Assembly: GCA_963783505.1 (NCBI GenBank)
Contig: CAWAOP010000017.1
Location: 211,347 to 275,346, forward strand
Length of the DNA: 64,000 nt
Reading direction: 5' to 3'
Origin: BOG-224 sp963783505
GTDB taxonomy: Bacteria > Acidobacteriota > Terriglobia > Bryobacterales > Bryobacteraceae
Positions within the stretch are counted from its first letter, which is position 1. Every line of letters starts with the position of its first letter. The notes under the pieces were generated by a model that was not told where the DNA came from, searched no databases, and saw only the letters and a program-made list of their open reading frames with translations. Below are positions 1 through 7,245 of the stretch, in pieces. The position numbers and the translations under genes were made by a program.

Positions 1-632
1 GCCCGCATACCGTCAATGCCGTAGGCGAGCGGGTCCAAGGCCGCGGCCACGCGCAGGGCTTTGGGAGCGAACGTCAGCGGATAGATCGAGCCGGATAGAA
101 AGAACATGGGCATCACCACAAAGCCCATGACGAATTGGAAGCCTTGAAAATCCTGGAGCACGCTCGCGATGGCCGTGCCCATGGCCGTGAAAGCTATCGC
201 GATGAGCGCCATGAACAGGAGCGCATAGGGAATCGTGCTGACATTGGCGGGGCGGAATCCGGCGATGAGGCAAATGACGATCACGATCACGCCCTGAATC
301 ATCGAGACCGTCGCGCCGCCGAGCGTACGGCCCACCATGATGGCCGTGCGCGAGACCGGCGCAACCAGCACCTCTTTCAGAAACCCGAACTGGCGGTCCC
401 AAATCAGTTCGATGCCGGAGAAGATGCCGCTGAACAGCACCGTCATTCCGATCACTCCGGGCGCGATGAATTGCAGGTAGTTGCCCTGCCCCGCCTTTTG
501 ATACACCGGGCCAAAACCGAACCCGAGCGCCACCAGGTAGAGGAGCGGCTGCCCCAGCGAGCCGATGATGCGCGCTTTCGAGCGCAGATACCGCTTCATC
601 GCGCGAAGCCACAACACATAAACGGCGCTCAT
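1..632 (-). CDS. ABC-2 type exporter permease (C-terminus beyond window)
   Basis: This is the membrane subunit of a DrrAB-like ABC exporter and is partial, because its 3' end runs off the window start. The minus strand reads without a stop from the ATG at 632 to base 1. It begins MSAVYVLWLRAMKRYLRSKA and then has several hydrophobic spans, including FIAPGVIGMTVLFSGIFSG and a late PMFFLSGSIYPLTFAP segment typical of the ABC-2 family. The start overlaps the ATPase stop by one base (TAATG), so the two are translationally coupled. The substrate cannot be told from sequence. Confidence 0.9.
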   Translation of the reverse strand, partial: MSAVYVLWLRAMKRYLRSKARIIGSLGQPLLYLVALGFGFGPVYQKAGQGNYLQFIAPGVIGMTVLFSGIFSGIELIWDRQFGFLKEVLVAPVSRTAIMVGRTLGGATVSMIQGVIVIVICLIAGFRPANVSTIPYALLFMALIAIAFTAMGTAIASVLQDFQGFQFVMGFVVMPMFFLSGSIYPLTFAPKALRVAAALDPLAYGIDGMR

Positions 633-1435
633 TAGCGTTGCTTCCTCCACATTTTCGAGAACTGGCGCATGCGGTCTATATTGCTGGCCTCCTCGTCGCG
701 AATGGTATTGCCCGTCAACGCCAGAAACGCCGTTTCGAGCGTCTCGGAATTCGTCTGCTGCTTCAGTTCCGTCGGCGTCCCCTGCGCGACGATGCGCCCG
801 TGATCGATAATTGCGATGCGGTGCGCCACCCGCTCCGCCTCCTCCATGTGATGGGTGGTGAGGAACACCGTAATTCGATCGGTCTCGTTGAGCTTCTTCA
901 GGTGCGTCCAAAGCTGATTGCGCGTCTGAGGGTCCAGGCCCAGCGTCGGCTCGTCGAGAAACACAATCTTCGGCGTATGCAGAAGACCGCGCGCGATTTC
1001 CAAACGCCGCCGCATCCCGCCGGAAAACGTCTTCACGAAATCCTTGCGCCGTTCCCAAAGCTCGAACATGCCGAGCAGCCGCTCGATGCGCTCGCCGCGG
1101 ACCTTGTGCGGGACGCGATATAGAATGCCGTGGAACTCCATATTCTCGTAGGCCGTCAGCTCGTCGTCCAGACTCGGGTCCTGGAAGACGATCCCGAAGC
1201 TCTGGCGCACCTGGTGCTGATGCGTGGTGGGGTCGAGGCCATCGAGTTCGAGTTTGCCCGAAGTGGGGGCAAGCAGCGTAGTGAGCATCTTGATGGTGGT
1301 GGTCTTGCCGGCGCCGTTGGGTCCGAGGAACGCAAAGATCTCGCCCTCAGCGACATCGAACGTGATATCGCGGACGGCCTCCAAGTCGCCGAACTTCTTC
1401 ACCAGGTTCTGAACGCGAATCATGGACCGGGACAT
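632..1435 (-). CDS. ABC transporter ATP-binding protein (DrrA-like)
   Basis: Cytoplasmic ATPase that powers the adjoining ABC-2 permease. Walker A GPNGAGKTT is near residue 38, the signature SGGMRRR near 138, Walker B IVFLDEPTLGLDP near 157 and the H-loop TTHHMEEAE follows. The length (267 aa) is short for the DrrA group, which is often about 300. I prefer the ATG at 1435 over the in-frame ATG at 1444, because a TACTAT box ends 7 nt before 1435 and covers the upstream ATG, which fits a leaderless start. Drug or lipid export is typical of the family but unproven here. Confidence 0.9.
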   Translation of the reverse strand: MSRSMIRVQNLVKKFGDLEAVRDITFDVAEGEIFAFLGPNGAGKTTTIKMLTTLLAPTSGKLELDGLDPTTHQHQVRQSFGIVFQDPSLDDELTAYENMEFHGILYRVPHKVRGERIERLLGMFELWERRKDFVKTFSGGMRRRLEIARGLLHTPKIVFLDEPTLGLDPQTRNQLWTHLKKLNETDRITVFLTTHHMEEAERVAHRIAIIDHGRIVAQGTPTELKQQTNSETLETAFLALTGNTIRDEEASNIDRMRQFSKMWRKQR

Positions 1436-1520
1436 TTCTTTCATAGTACTTGAGCGCGCGTGCGAGACAGATTCACGGCGGCCGCAAAGCGAGGCGGCGC
1501 TGGAAAGATGACGCGGCGTC

Positions 1521-1841
1521 TCAGCTTAGATTAGCCAGCGCGGCGTCAATCCACGGGATGAGGCGCGGAATCAGCACGGCGGCCAGCGTCAGGACGGCGG
1601 CCCAGCCGATGAAGTCGAGAATCTCGGGGAGCGGCGACGGCGCACGAAGCGAAGCCTGCCGATCAATTTTGATGCGCGCGGCGGCGGCCAGGCTCGGCGG
1701 CGCGTGCACTCCGGCGAAAGCGGATTCGAACGTTGCGTCGGCCTCCCCCCAGGCTTCGAGCAACGCCCGGCAGTCTTCGCAATGCGCGGCATGTCCCCGC
1801 GCGGCGCCGCGAATGAGGTCTTCGAAATCCGGGCAAGCCAT
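1521..1841 (-). CDS. Zinc-binding anti-sigma factor (ZAS type)
   Basis: A 106-aa membrane-anchored anti-sigma factor expected to hold the upstream-encoded ECF sigma factor inactive. The N-terminal half has the H-x3-C-x2-C zinc motif (HAAHCEDC, about residues 17-24), preceded by an acidic helix. A single hydrophobic span (IGWAAVLTLAAVLIPRLIPW) lies near the C-terminus, so the zinc domain is cytoplasmic. Its ATG shares one base with the sigma stop (TAATG), the usual coupling of sigma and anti-sigma genes. The inducing signal is unknown. Confidence 0.85.
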   Translation of the reverse strand: MACPDFEDLIRGAARGHAAHCEDCRALLEAWGEADATFESAFAGVHAPPSLAAAARIKIDRQASLRAPSPLPEILDFIGWAAVLTLAAVLIPRLIPWIDAALANLS

Positions 1842-2350
1842 TACGCCGCTCCTTTCCCAATGCGCTCGCGGGCCAGTTGTTCGGCCAGACTTTTGCGCGC
1901 GCGAAATAAATAGGTTTTGACCGTGCCCACGGGCAATCCGAGCATTTCCGCAACTTCATCGTACGACTTTTCCTGCAGGTAGAACAAAGCCATCGGCTCG
2001 CGGTACTGCGCGGGCAGGCGCCGGAGCAATTCCGCCGCGTCCGGCTCGCTCCAACTCCGCCTGTTGTCGGCGCCGCGGTCCTCCGCCTCGCGCAACGCCG
2101 CCGGCTCTTCGAGCGAGATGGTGCGCGGAACGCTCCGCTTGCGCGCCGTGAGACACGCGTTGCGCGCGATGGAAAAGATCCACGTGGAAAGGGACGAATC
2201 GCCGCGAAAGCGCGGAAGTCCTTTCCAGATGCGCACGAGCGCATCCTGAGCGGCTTCTTCGGCGGCGGCGCGATCGGGAAGCATGGCGAGCGCCAGGCGG
2301 AAGATTCGGTCCTGGTATTCGCGGACAATCCGCTCAAAATCTTCCGCCAT
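1841..2350 (-). CDS. ECF-type RNA polymerase sigma factor
   Basis: A 169-aa sigma-70 family protein with region 2 (DALVRIWKGLPRFRGDSS, then STWIFSIARNACL) and region 4 (YREPMALFYLQEKSYDEVAE, then LPVGTVKTYLFRARKSL as the recognition helix). It has no regions 1 or 3, as expected for the ECF group. The start MAEDFERIV at 2350 is chosen because the longer frame would run through the promoter. A GAAAC-N16-GTGGTC element lies just upstream, so autoregulation is likely. The first codons and promoter are duplicated near 3.6 kb. Confidence 0.93.
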   Translation of the reverse strand: MAEDFERIVREYQDRIFRLALAMLPDRAAAEEAAQDALVRIWKGLPRFRGDSSLSTWIFSIARNACLTARKRSVPRTISLEEPAALREAEDRGADNRRSWSEPDAAELLRRLPAQYREPMALFYLQEKSYDEVAEMLGLPVGTVKTYLFRARKSLAEQLARERIGKGAA

Positions 2351-2393
2351 GCCTTTATTTAGACCACAAGCGGGGGCGGTGATGTTTCGAAAC
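2253..2393. repeat. Source copy of a 141-bp duplication (sigma 5' end plus promoter)
   Basis: This block matches 3552-3692 with no gaps at an offset of 1299 bp and about 12 mismatches in 141 bp (roughly 91% identity). Four of the mismatches fall within ten bases of the spacer between GAAAC and GTGGTC, whereas both promoter elements are unchanged. It holds the first 33 or so codons of the sigma gene and its promoter. Confidence 0.9.
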
Positions 2394-2414
2394 TCTTGGC
2401 TGCCGCTAGTGGTC
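2359..2414. promoter_or_regulatory. Divergent ECF promoter with palindromic -35 region
   Basis: The palindrome GTTTCGAAAC (2384-2393) supplies a GAAAC -35 element on each strand. Toward the sigma gene, GAAAC is followed after 16 bp by GTGGTC (2367-2362, minus). Toward the TIGR03435 gene it is followed after 15 bp by GTGGTC (2409-2414, plus). The pattern resembles known ECF promoters (GAAC-like -35, GTC-like -10). Spacing and symmetry are seen in the sequence; use by this sigma factor is inferred. Confidence 0.65.
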
Positions 2415-2438
2415 AATAATAGGCAGAAGGAGTTAGGG

Positions 2439-3422
2439 ATGCCCGAAACCACTGCGGCGGCAGTAATCTTTATGACGTTCGCTGCGCTGACAATAGCCCT
2501 GGTCCTATCAGTCTGGCGCCACCAGGATCGGATGATTCCGCGCCAGGTGCGCGTGGCGGCGCTGGCGGTTGCCGGGATAGCGGCTTTGGTGGCGCCCGTC
2601 GTGTACGGCTCGACAAGCGCGCGGCTACTCTGCGGTCAGTCCCCACTATTTGAGTCCGCGGGGAGCCTTCCGGGCGGCGGCTTGATGGCCCCACAGATCC
2701 TGGCCCAATCAAGGGCTGCGTCCACGCCTCAGTTCGAGGTAGCGTCAATCAAACCTGCAAACCCTTCCGCCCCACTGCCTGGCCGCATGGGAGCCAGCGT
2801 GAACACAACCCCCGGACAACTCAGCACCCCAAGCGCGACTCTGAAGGAACTGGTGGAGGGCGCCTATGCGCTCGAAAACTATCAGGTGACCGGAGGCCCG
2901 GGATGGATCGGCTCGGCGCGGTTCGAGGTACAGGCGAAGGCTGCCGGCGCCGCCACGCGCGAACAACTCCTCTTCATGCTCCGGCCGTTGCTCGCCGAAC
3001 GGTTCAAGCTGGCATTCCATCGCGAATCAAAGGAACTCCCCGCGTACGCTTTGGCGGTGGCGAAGGGCGGTCCGAAGTTCAAGAAGTTCCGGGCGGGCGC
3101 GGAACCCGCGCCGCTTGGAGTGAGTCGACTGGGCCGAAATATAGACATGGCTTGGCTCGCCAAATACCTCACGCGTTTTGGTTCCGACATGCCAGTGATT
3201 GATAAGACCGGGCTAACAGGGAATTACGATCTCAATCTAGACATGCAGAAGATCATCTCTGCCGCGGCCGAAGGCGAGGCCGGGGGGCAGCCTCCCAGCA
3301 TTGGCAGCATTTTTCAGGCTACGGTGGATGCCATCGAGGCGCTCGGCCTCAAACTGGAAAGGACGAAAGCCGCGGTTGAACTACTCGTCATCGATCACGC
3401 CGAGAGGCCTTCCCAGAATTGA
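2439..3422 (+). CDS. TIGR03435 family (soil acidobacterial) protein
   Basis: A 327-aa protein of the TIGR03435 family, which is expanded in Solibacter-type acidobacteria and has no established function. Two hydrophobic N-terminal spans (about residues 5-20 and 33-53) suggest membrane attachment. The family core then starts at FEVASIKPANP and includes LRPLLAERFKLAFHRE, a DKTGLTGNYDL stretch and the closing ELLVIDHAERPSQN. The start at 2439 is fixed by AGAAGGAG at 2425-2432. It is divergent from the ECF sigma gene and has its own GAAAC-N15-GTGGTC element, so it is probably a sigma target. Confidence 0.88.
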   Translation: MPETTAAAVIFMTFAALTIALVLSVWRHQDRMIPRQVRVAALAVAGIAALVAPVVYGSTSARLLCGQSPLFESAGSLPGGGLMAPQILAQSRAASTPQFEVASIKPANPSAPLPGRMGASVNTTPGQLSTPSATLKELVEGAYALENYQVTGGPGWIGSARFEVQAKAAGAATREQLLFMLRPLLAERFKLAFHRESKELPAYALAVAKGGPKFKKFRAGAEPAPLGVSRLGRNIDMAWLAKYLTRFGSDMPVIDKTGLTGNYDLNLDMQKIISAAAEGEAGGQPPSIGSIFQATVDAIEALGLKLERTKAAVELLVIDHAERPSQN

Positions 3423-3514
3423 CGAAGTGCGGGATACGCGCTACCGGCCAACGCTGACATGGAGCCGCTCCCGCCGGTCCGGGCCCCGTGCCTTCAAGCG
3501 GCGGAGAGCAGTTT

Positions 3515-3649
3515 TCACGAGCACGCTGGTTTAGTTCTCGAAAGCTTCGAAGCATCTTCGCCGGCGGCGCGATCGGGCAGCATGGCGAGCGCCAGGCGGA
3601 AGATTCGATCCTGGTATTCGCGGACGATCCGCTCGAAATCTTCCGCCAT
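3515..3649 (-). pseudogene. Truncated copy of the ECF sigma gene 5' end
   Basis: From the ATG at 3649 the minus strand repeats the first 29 or so residues of the sigma factor (MAEDFERIVREYQDRIFRLA and onward to LPDRAA). It then loses all similarity near 3552 and reaches a stop at 3515. It lacks regions 2.3-4 and cannot be a working sigma factor. It is the coding part of the 141-bp duplication; the useful part of that copy is probably the promoter. Confidence 0.85.
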
Positions 3650-3692
3650 GATTTTATTTAGACCACAAGAGAGGGCCGCGATGTTTCGAAAC
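3552..3692. repeat. Second copy of the 141-bp duplication
   Basis: Gap-free copy of 2253-2393 at about 91% identity. It places the palindromic GTTTCGAAAC element (3683-3692) directly upstream of the membrane protein gene at 3738. The 3423-3551 stretch between the TIGR03435 stop and this copy shows no recognisable gene. Confidence 0.9.
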
Positions 3693-3714
3693 ATTCCGGC
3701 GTCCGCCCATAGTC
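3661..3714. promoter_or_regulatory. Duplicated ECF-type divergent promoter
   Basis: On the plus strand GAAAC (3688-3692) is followed after 16 bp by ATAGTC (3709-3714), ahead of the gene at 3738. On the minus strand GAAAC and GTGGTC (3666-3661) are kept exactly, at 16 bp, in front of the sigma fragment. The plus-strand -10 lies beyond the duplicated block, so it arose from other sequence and matches only its GTC core. Confidence 0.5.
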
Positions 3715-3737
3715 TCAATGATCGGGAGGAACGAGGA

Positions 3738-4241
3738 ATGCACGAGGCGGTTTTTTGGCTTTTGTTTTTCTTTCTGCTGTCGGTGCTCGTCGTGGTCTTG
3801 TCGGGATTGGGCTTCCGCTATCGCAAGCAGTGGTTGGTGCACAAGGAGCGGCTGGCCGCTCTCGAAAAAGGGACGCCAATTCCCTCAGGCCCGGAGCCGG
3901 CCCCGTGGTCTCCGCGGGTCTACCTGTTGCGCGGACTGATCTGGAGCTTCAGCGGCATAGCCGTGATTGTCGTGCTGCTGGGGCTCTCGGCCGCCTCGAC
4001 GCACCCGCTGTCTCCTACGACAGTTGAGTACCGCGCCCGCGACGTGAGCCGGAACCTCCAGATTCCCATGGACCAGGCGCGCGATCTGATCCAGAGGGAT
4101 AGGGCGATGAATGCGCAGGTCATGCCTTACGGCGTCGCCGTGCTCGGGGTCCTTCCGCTGGCGGTGGGATTGGCTTATCTGGCGTTTTATTACACGGGCG
4201 AAGCGAAGAAGAAAAACTCTCTGAGCGCGCCGCCCGAGTAA
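3738..4241 (+). CDS. Three-span membrane protein (DUF6249-like)
   Basis: A 167-aa predicted inner-membrane protein. Hydrophobic spans lie at about residues 4-25, 65-85 and 130-150. Between the first two is a basic cytoplasmic segment with HKERLAALEKGTPIP, which resembles the DUF6249 family found near ECF sigma operons in acidobacteria. GGGAGGA at 3724-3730 and GAGG near 3733 support the ATG at 3738. Lying behind a copy of the sigma promoter suggests membership of the same regulon. The function is unknown. Confidence 0.75.
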   Translation: MHEAVFWLLFFFLLSVLVVVLSGLGFRYRKQWLVHKERLAALEKGTPIPSGPEPAPWSPRVYLLRGLIWSFSGIAVIVVLLGLSAASTHPLSPTTVEYRARDVSRNLQIPMDQARDLIQRDRAMNAQVMPYGVAVLGVLPLAVGLAYLAFYYTGEAKKKNSLSAPPE

Positions 4242-4256
4242 GCCTGCGCAATCCGC

Positions 4257-4351
4257 GTGGGGCGGCCAATTTTGGCTGCCGCTGCCTTTCAGGCGGCGAG
4301 CGGCGCCGACACCGGCTGATAGCCGGCGGCAGGCAAGATTGCCCGCCCCAC
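4257..4351. repeat. Palindromic intergenic repeat (GTGGGGCGG ends)
   Basis: A 95-bp element whose ends are imperfect inverted repeats of about 27 bp (GTGGGGCGGCCAATTTTGGC at the left, matching the reverse complement of the right end ending in CCCGCCCCAC). It lies between the membrane protein and the dehydrogenase and argues against a dehydrogenase start this far upstream. Confidence 0.7.
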
Positions 4352-4434
4352 ATTTCCGGCGTCGCGACCCGGTGATGCGCGTTTGGTGTTGCGATCCGAA
4401 AGCGAGATTGGCCCCCGGCGCTACCATAGAGTCA

Positions 4435-5463
4435 GTGCTCGTCGCCGAACTCATCGCGCCGCGTCAGTTTCGCCTGGTGGAACGGGAGAGCCCTAAACCC
4501 GGCCCAGGCGAAATCCGTGTACGCGTCAACGCGGTGGGCATTTGCGGTTCGGACCTGCATTCGTATTCCGAGGGCGCCATCGGCGACACGCAGTGCGAGT
4601 ACCCCATGGTGCTGGGACACGAACCGGCGGGCACGGTGGAATCCATCGGCCTCGGCGTGACGGGTTGGGCTGTGGGCGACCGCGCCGCGCTCGAGCCGGC
4701 CCTGTACTGCTACCACTGTGAGATGTGCCGCGGCGGCCGTCCTAACATATGCTTGAACATCCGCTTTCTCAGCACAGTCGGCCATCCGGGTTTCTTGCGC
4801 GAGTTTGTCAATTTGCCGGCGGAGAACCTGTTCGGGATTCCTAAGACGATGTCCTCCGGAGTGGCTACCCTAGCCGAACCGCTCGCTGTTACGCTTCATT
4901 CGGTGCGCTTGGCGCGGATTGAGATCGGCGAGACTGCGGCGGTGTTCGGCGCCGGCCCCATCGGCTTGCTCACGGTGGCCTCCCTGCGCGCCGCGGGCGC
5001 AGGCCGCATCTGGGTGGTGGAACCCGTGCCGCACCGGCGCGAGATGGCGCTACGTATGGGAGCCGCTGCCGCAATCGACCCCGCCGCCGTGGATTCCGTC
5101 CGCCAGATCCGCGCGGATACCGGCGGGCGCGGCGTGGATTGCGCTTTCGATTGCGCGGCGCGAGGGGACACCACGAACTGGGCCGCCCGCGCGGTTCGCA
5201 ACGGCGGCCGGGTGATCCTCACGGGCATTCATTCGGAGCCGCGCGTGGCTTTTGAGACGTCCGTCCTGCGCCGCAAGGAAATCACGGTCCTCAATGTGCG
5301 CCGCTCGAACGATGAGTTGCCGGCGGCGCTTGGGCTGTTGAGCGAGCGCACCGATTGGTTCGCTCCGATGCTCACGCACACGATGCCGCTCGAACGCGTC
5401 TCAGAGGCCTTTCAGATCGCCGAGTCGTACGCCGATGGCGTAGTCAAGATGGTGATCGGCTGA
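4435..5463 (+). CDS. Zinc-dependent medium-chain alcohol/polyol dehydrogenase
   Basis: A 342-aa MDR family NAD(P)-dependent dehydrogenase. Catalytic-zinc residues are in VGICGSDLHSY (Cys) and GHEPAG (His-Glu). A structural-zinc-like cysteine group follows (CYHCEMCRGGRPNIC). The Rossmann motif GAGPIGLLTV is near residue 170. The family oxidises sorbitol, threonine and related substrates; the exact one is not clear. The GTG at 4435 is preferred because TACCAT ends 7 nt before it and the longer frame would read through a palindromic repeat. It stands alone. Confidence 0.85.
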   Translation: MLVAELIAPRQFRLVERESPKPGPGEIRVRVNAVGICGSDLHSYSEGAIGDTQCEYPMVLGHEPAGTVESIGLGVTGWAVGDRAALEPALYCYHCEMCRGGRPNICLNIRFLSTVGHPGFLREFVNLPAENLFGIPKTMSSGVATLAEPLAVTLHSVRLARIEIGETAAVFGAGPIGLLTVASLRAAGAGRIWVVEPVPHRREMALRMGAAAAIDPAAVDSVRQIRADTGGRGVDCAFDCAARGDTTNWAARAVRNGGRVILTGIHSEPRVAFETSVLRRKEITVLNVRRSNDELPAALGLLSERTDWFAPMLTHTMPLERVSEAFQIAESYADGVVKMVIG

Positions 5464-5558
5464 AGCGCGGCTTTAGCCGCGGGCCGTGTAAATACACTGG
5501 GGCGCGCGTCGCAAGCGTATCGACGAGTTTCGAGACCACAAGAAGGCGGGATCTCTTA

Positions 5559-5637
5559 GTGGGACAGGCGATCGCTTTTTGTCGCCTGTCTCTCCGGATC
5601 GAGCCGGCAGGCCACGAGAAACGATGGCCTGTCCCAC
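5559..5637. repeat. Palindromic intergenic repeat (GTGGGACAGGC ends)
   Basis: Terminal 16-bp inverted repeats with one mismatch (GTGGGACAGGCGATCG at 5559-5574 and its partner at 5622-5637). A second internal hairpin is nested at the left end (ACAGGCGA and TCGCCTGT around an 11-base loop). It is non-coding and sits between the dehydrogenase and the zinc-ribbon gene. Confidence 0.75.
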
Positions 5638-5651
5638 AGTAAGCCTTGCGC

Positions 5652-5855
5652 CTAGCGTCCCGTCTTGGAAGGAAGGCACGACGCCAGTGAGTCTTTCTCG
5701 CGCGGAACGCTCCGGCGGTCAGGCGCCCGAAACACGTTTCCGCAGTCCCGGCAGAGGTATTTTCTCAGATCCGTGAAGAGGAGAATGATGCGCTCCATCC
5801 CCGTCCGTTGGCGGATCATGAGGAAATCGGAATAGCACTTTGGGCAAGACAGCAT
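5652..5855 (-). CDS. Small zinc-ribbon protein
   Basis: A 67-aa protein with two CxxC knuckles, CPKC at residues 4-7 and CRDC at 35-38, separated by a basic and hydrophobic segment (RQRTGMERIILLFTDLRKY). This layout is a recurring acidobacterial small protein and should bind one zinc ion. GGGGG lies 5 nt before the ATG. The last 20 residues look unstructured. Its role is unknown. The flanking 5856-6092 stretch holds no gene I can support. Confidence 0.6.
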   Translation of the reverse strand: MLSCPKCYSDFLMIRQRTGMERIILLFTDLRKYLCRDCGNVFRAPDRRSVPREKDSLASCLPSKTGR

Positions 5856-6092
5856 AGAACCCCCGAGATTTGAACGGGCGCGGAGTGATATGGCCTCACC
5901 GGCGCCTCTTCACCTTTATCGTCCGGACTGCCCACCGGCTTTAACCTCCCAGCCCTGCCGCCATTCCGGTAGACGAGTTCAACGGCCTCCGTGAACATCG
6001 CCCTGGACGGGCCCACCGGCGGGCGTCAAATGCGGAGGGAGAGTAGGTTAGGGTCATGTTTTCAATAACATGCACAAAGGGGCACAAACATC

Positions 6093-6135
6093 TTGACTTT
6101 CAATATCAAAATGATATCATAATGATGTCAAGGAG
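6093..6135 (+). promoter_or_regulatory. Sigma-70 promoter, palindromic operator and RBS for the SPFH operon
   Basis: TTGACT (6093-6098) is spaced 16 bp from TATCAT (6115-6120). The -10 is embedded in the perfect palindrome ATGATATCAT (6111-6120), with further half sites on both sides (ATATCAAAATGA and AATGATGTCA). A ribosome site AAGGAG (6130-6135) follows. The AT-rich repeats suggest an operator for the ribbon-helix-helix protein encoded two genes along. Confidence 0.7.
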
Positions 6136-6141
6136 CGGATT

Positions 6142-7011
6142 ATGGGACGCGAAAACGAAATTCGAGGACTTTCAGGCTGGTTCATGGTGTTCCTGCTAGT
6201 GGCGGCCGGGATTGGCGCAACCTGGATGATGATTCAGTCGGCCATGGCCGATAACACATGGATCGTTGGAGCCTCGGGGTTGGCAATGGCGCTGGTTGGG
6301 CTGTGCTTCGCCGGGCTTACGGTGGTCTACCCCAATTCCGCCAGGGTTGTAACGCTGTTCGGCGTGTATAACGGAACGCTCAAACAGCCCGGTTTCTGGT
6401 GGGTGAACCCGCTTACCGCGCGCCGGCCGCTTTCGCTCCGCGTGCGCAATTTCGAAAGCGGACACATGAAAGTGAACGATCACGACGGCAACCCCGTCGA
6501 AATCGCAGCCGTCGTCGTATGGCGCATCGTCGAGACCTTCGAAGCCGTCTTCAACGTGGACGACTACGAGCAGTTCGTCCATGTCCAGAGCGAATCCGCG
6601 GTGCGTATCCTCGCCACCAGCTACCCGTACGACGCGCACGAGGAGGGCCAGCTCTCGCTGCGCCTTTCACCGGCCGAGGTATGCGACCGTCTGCGCCACG
6701 AGATCCAGGACCGCCTTTCGCGCGCCGGAATCGAAGTCATCGAGGCGCGCATCAGCCACTTGGCTTACGCTCCGGAAATCGCGGGCGCGATGTTGCGACG
6801 CCAGCAGGCCACGGCCGTAATCGCCGCGCGGCAGAAAATCGTCGAAGGCGCCGTGGGCATGGTGGAGATGGCGCTCAACGAACTCAGCAGCAAGAAAGTG
6901 GTTACGCTCGACGAGGAGCGTAAGGCGGCCATGGTGAGCAATCTCCTGGTGGTGCTGTGCAGCGATCGCGGCGTGGAAACGGTTGTGAACACGGGCACGT
7001 TATATCAGTAG
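6142..7011 (+). CDS. SPFH (band 7) domain membrane protein
   Basis: A 289-aa member of the stomatin/prohibitin/flotillin/HflK superfamily. Two close N-terminal membrane spans (about residues 12-32 and 40-62) precede the SPFH domain, which begins around YPNSARVVTLFGVYNGTLKQ and includes KVNDHDGNPVEIAAVVVWRI. A helical C-terminal region with RRQQATAVIAARQKIVEGAV follows. Such proteins organise membrane microdomains or scaffold proteases. It is the first gene of an operon with a ribbon-helix-helix protein and a DUF3592-like protein. RBS and promoter are both clear. Confidence 0.9.
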   Translation: MGRENEIRGLSGWFMVFLLVAAGIGATWMMIQSAMADNTWIVGASGLAMALVGLCFAGLTVVYPNSARVVTLFGVYNGTLKQPGFWWVNPLTARRPLSLRVRNFESGHMKVNDHDGNPVEIAAVVVWRIVETFEAVFNVDDYEQFVHVQSESAVRILATSYPYDAHEEGQLSLRLSPAEVCDRLRHEIQDRLSRAGIEVIEARISHLAYAPEIAGAMLRRQQATAVIAARQKIVEGAVGMVEMALNELSSKKVVTLDEERKAAMVSNLLVVLCSDRGVETVVNTGTLYQ

Positions 7012-7032
7012 CGCGCCGGGCCGGGGAACGCC

Positions 7033-7245
7033 ATGGCGGAACGAAAAGCATTCGCGCTTCGGGTGGAGCCGGCCGTCTACGACGCCTTGCAGCGTTGGGC
7101 GGACGCCGAAATGCGTAGTATGAATGGACAAATCGAGTTTCTGCTGCGCGACGCATTGAAGCGGGCGGGACGGCTCCCGCAGCGGGGACAGGTGGAAAAG
7201 CCCGAAGGAGAAATCGATGCCGGGAACTTGGGGCAAGTGGAATAA
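7033..7245 (+). CDS. Arc-type ribbon-helix-helix DNA-binding protein
   Basis: A 70-aa protein. The strand-helix-helix fold fits MAERKAFALRVEPAVYDALQ followed by RSMNGQIEFLLRDALKRAGR, which matches Arc-like repressors. GGGGA lies 6 nt before the ATG. Pairing of an SPFH gene with a downstream Arc-like gene recurs in many bacteria. The palindromes over the operon promoter are the likely binding site. The gene overlaps the next one by 29 nt. The C-terminal 20 residues look like a tail rather than part of the fold. Confidence 0.8.
   Translation: MAERKAFALRVEPAVYDALQRWADAEMRSMNGQIEFLLRDALKRAGRLPQRGQVEKPEGEIDAGNLGQVE

Noticed and set aside
13..612. A 199-codon minus-strand frame at the window start
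   Set aside because: It is the wrong frame. The frame starting at 632, which runs off the edge, encodes a clear ABC-2 permease with membrane spans.
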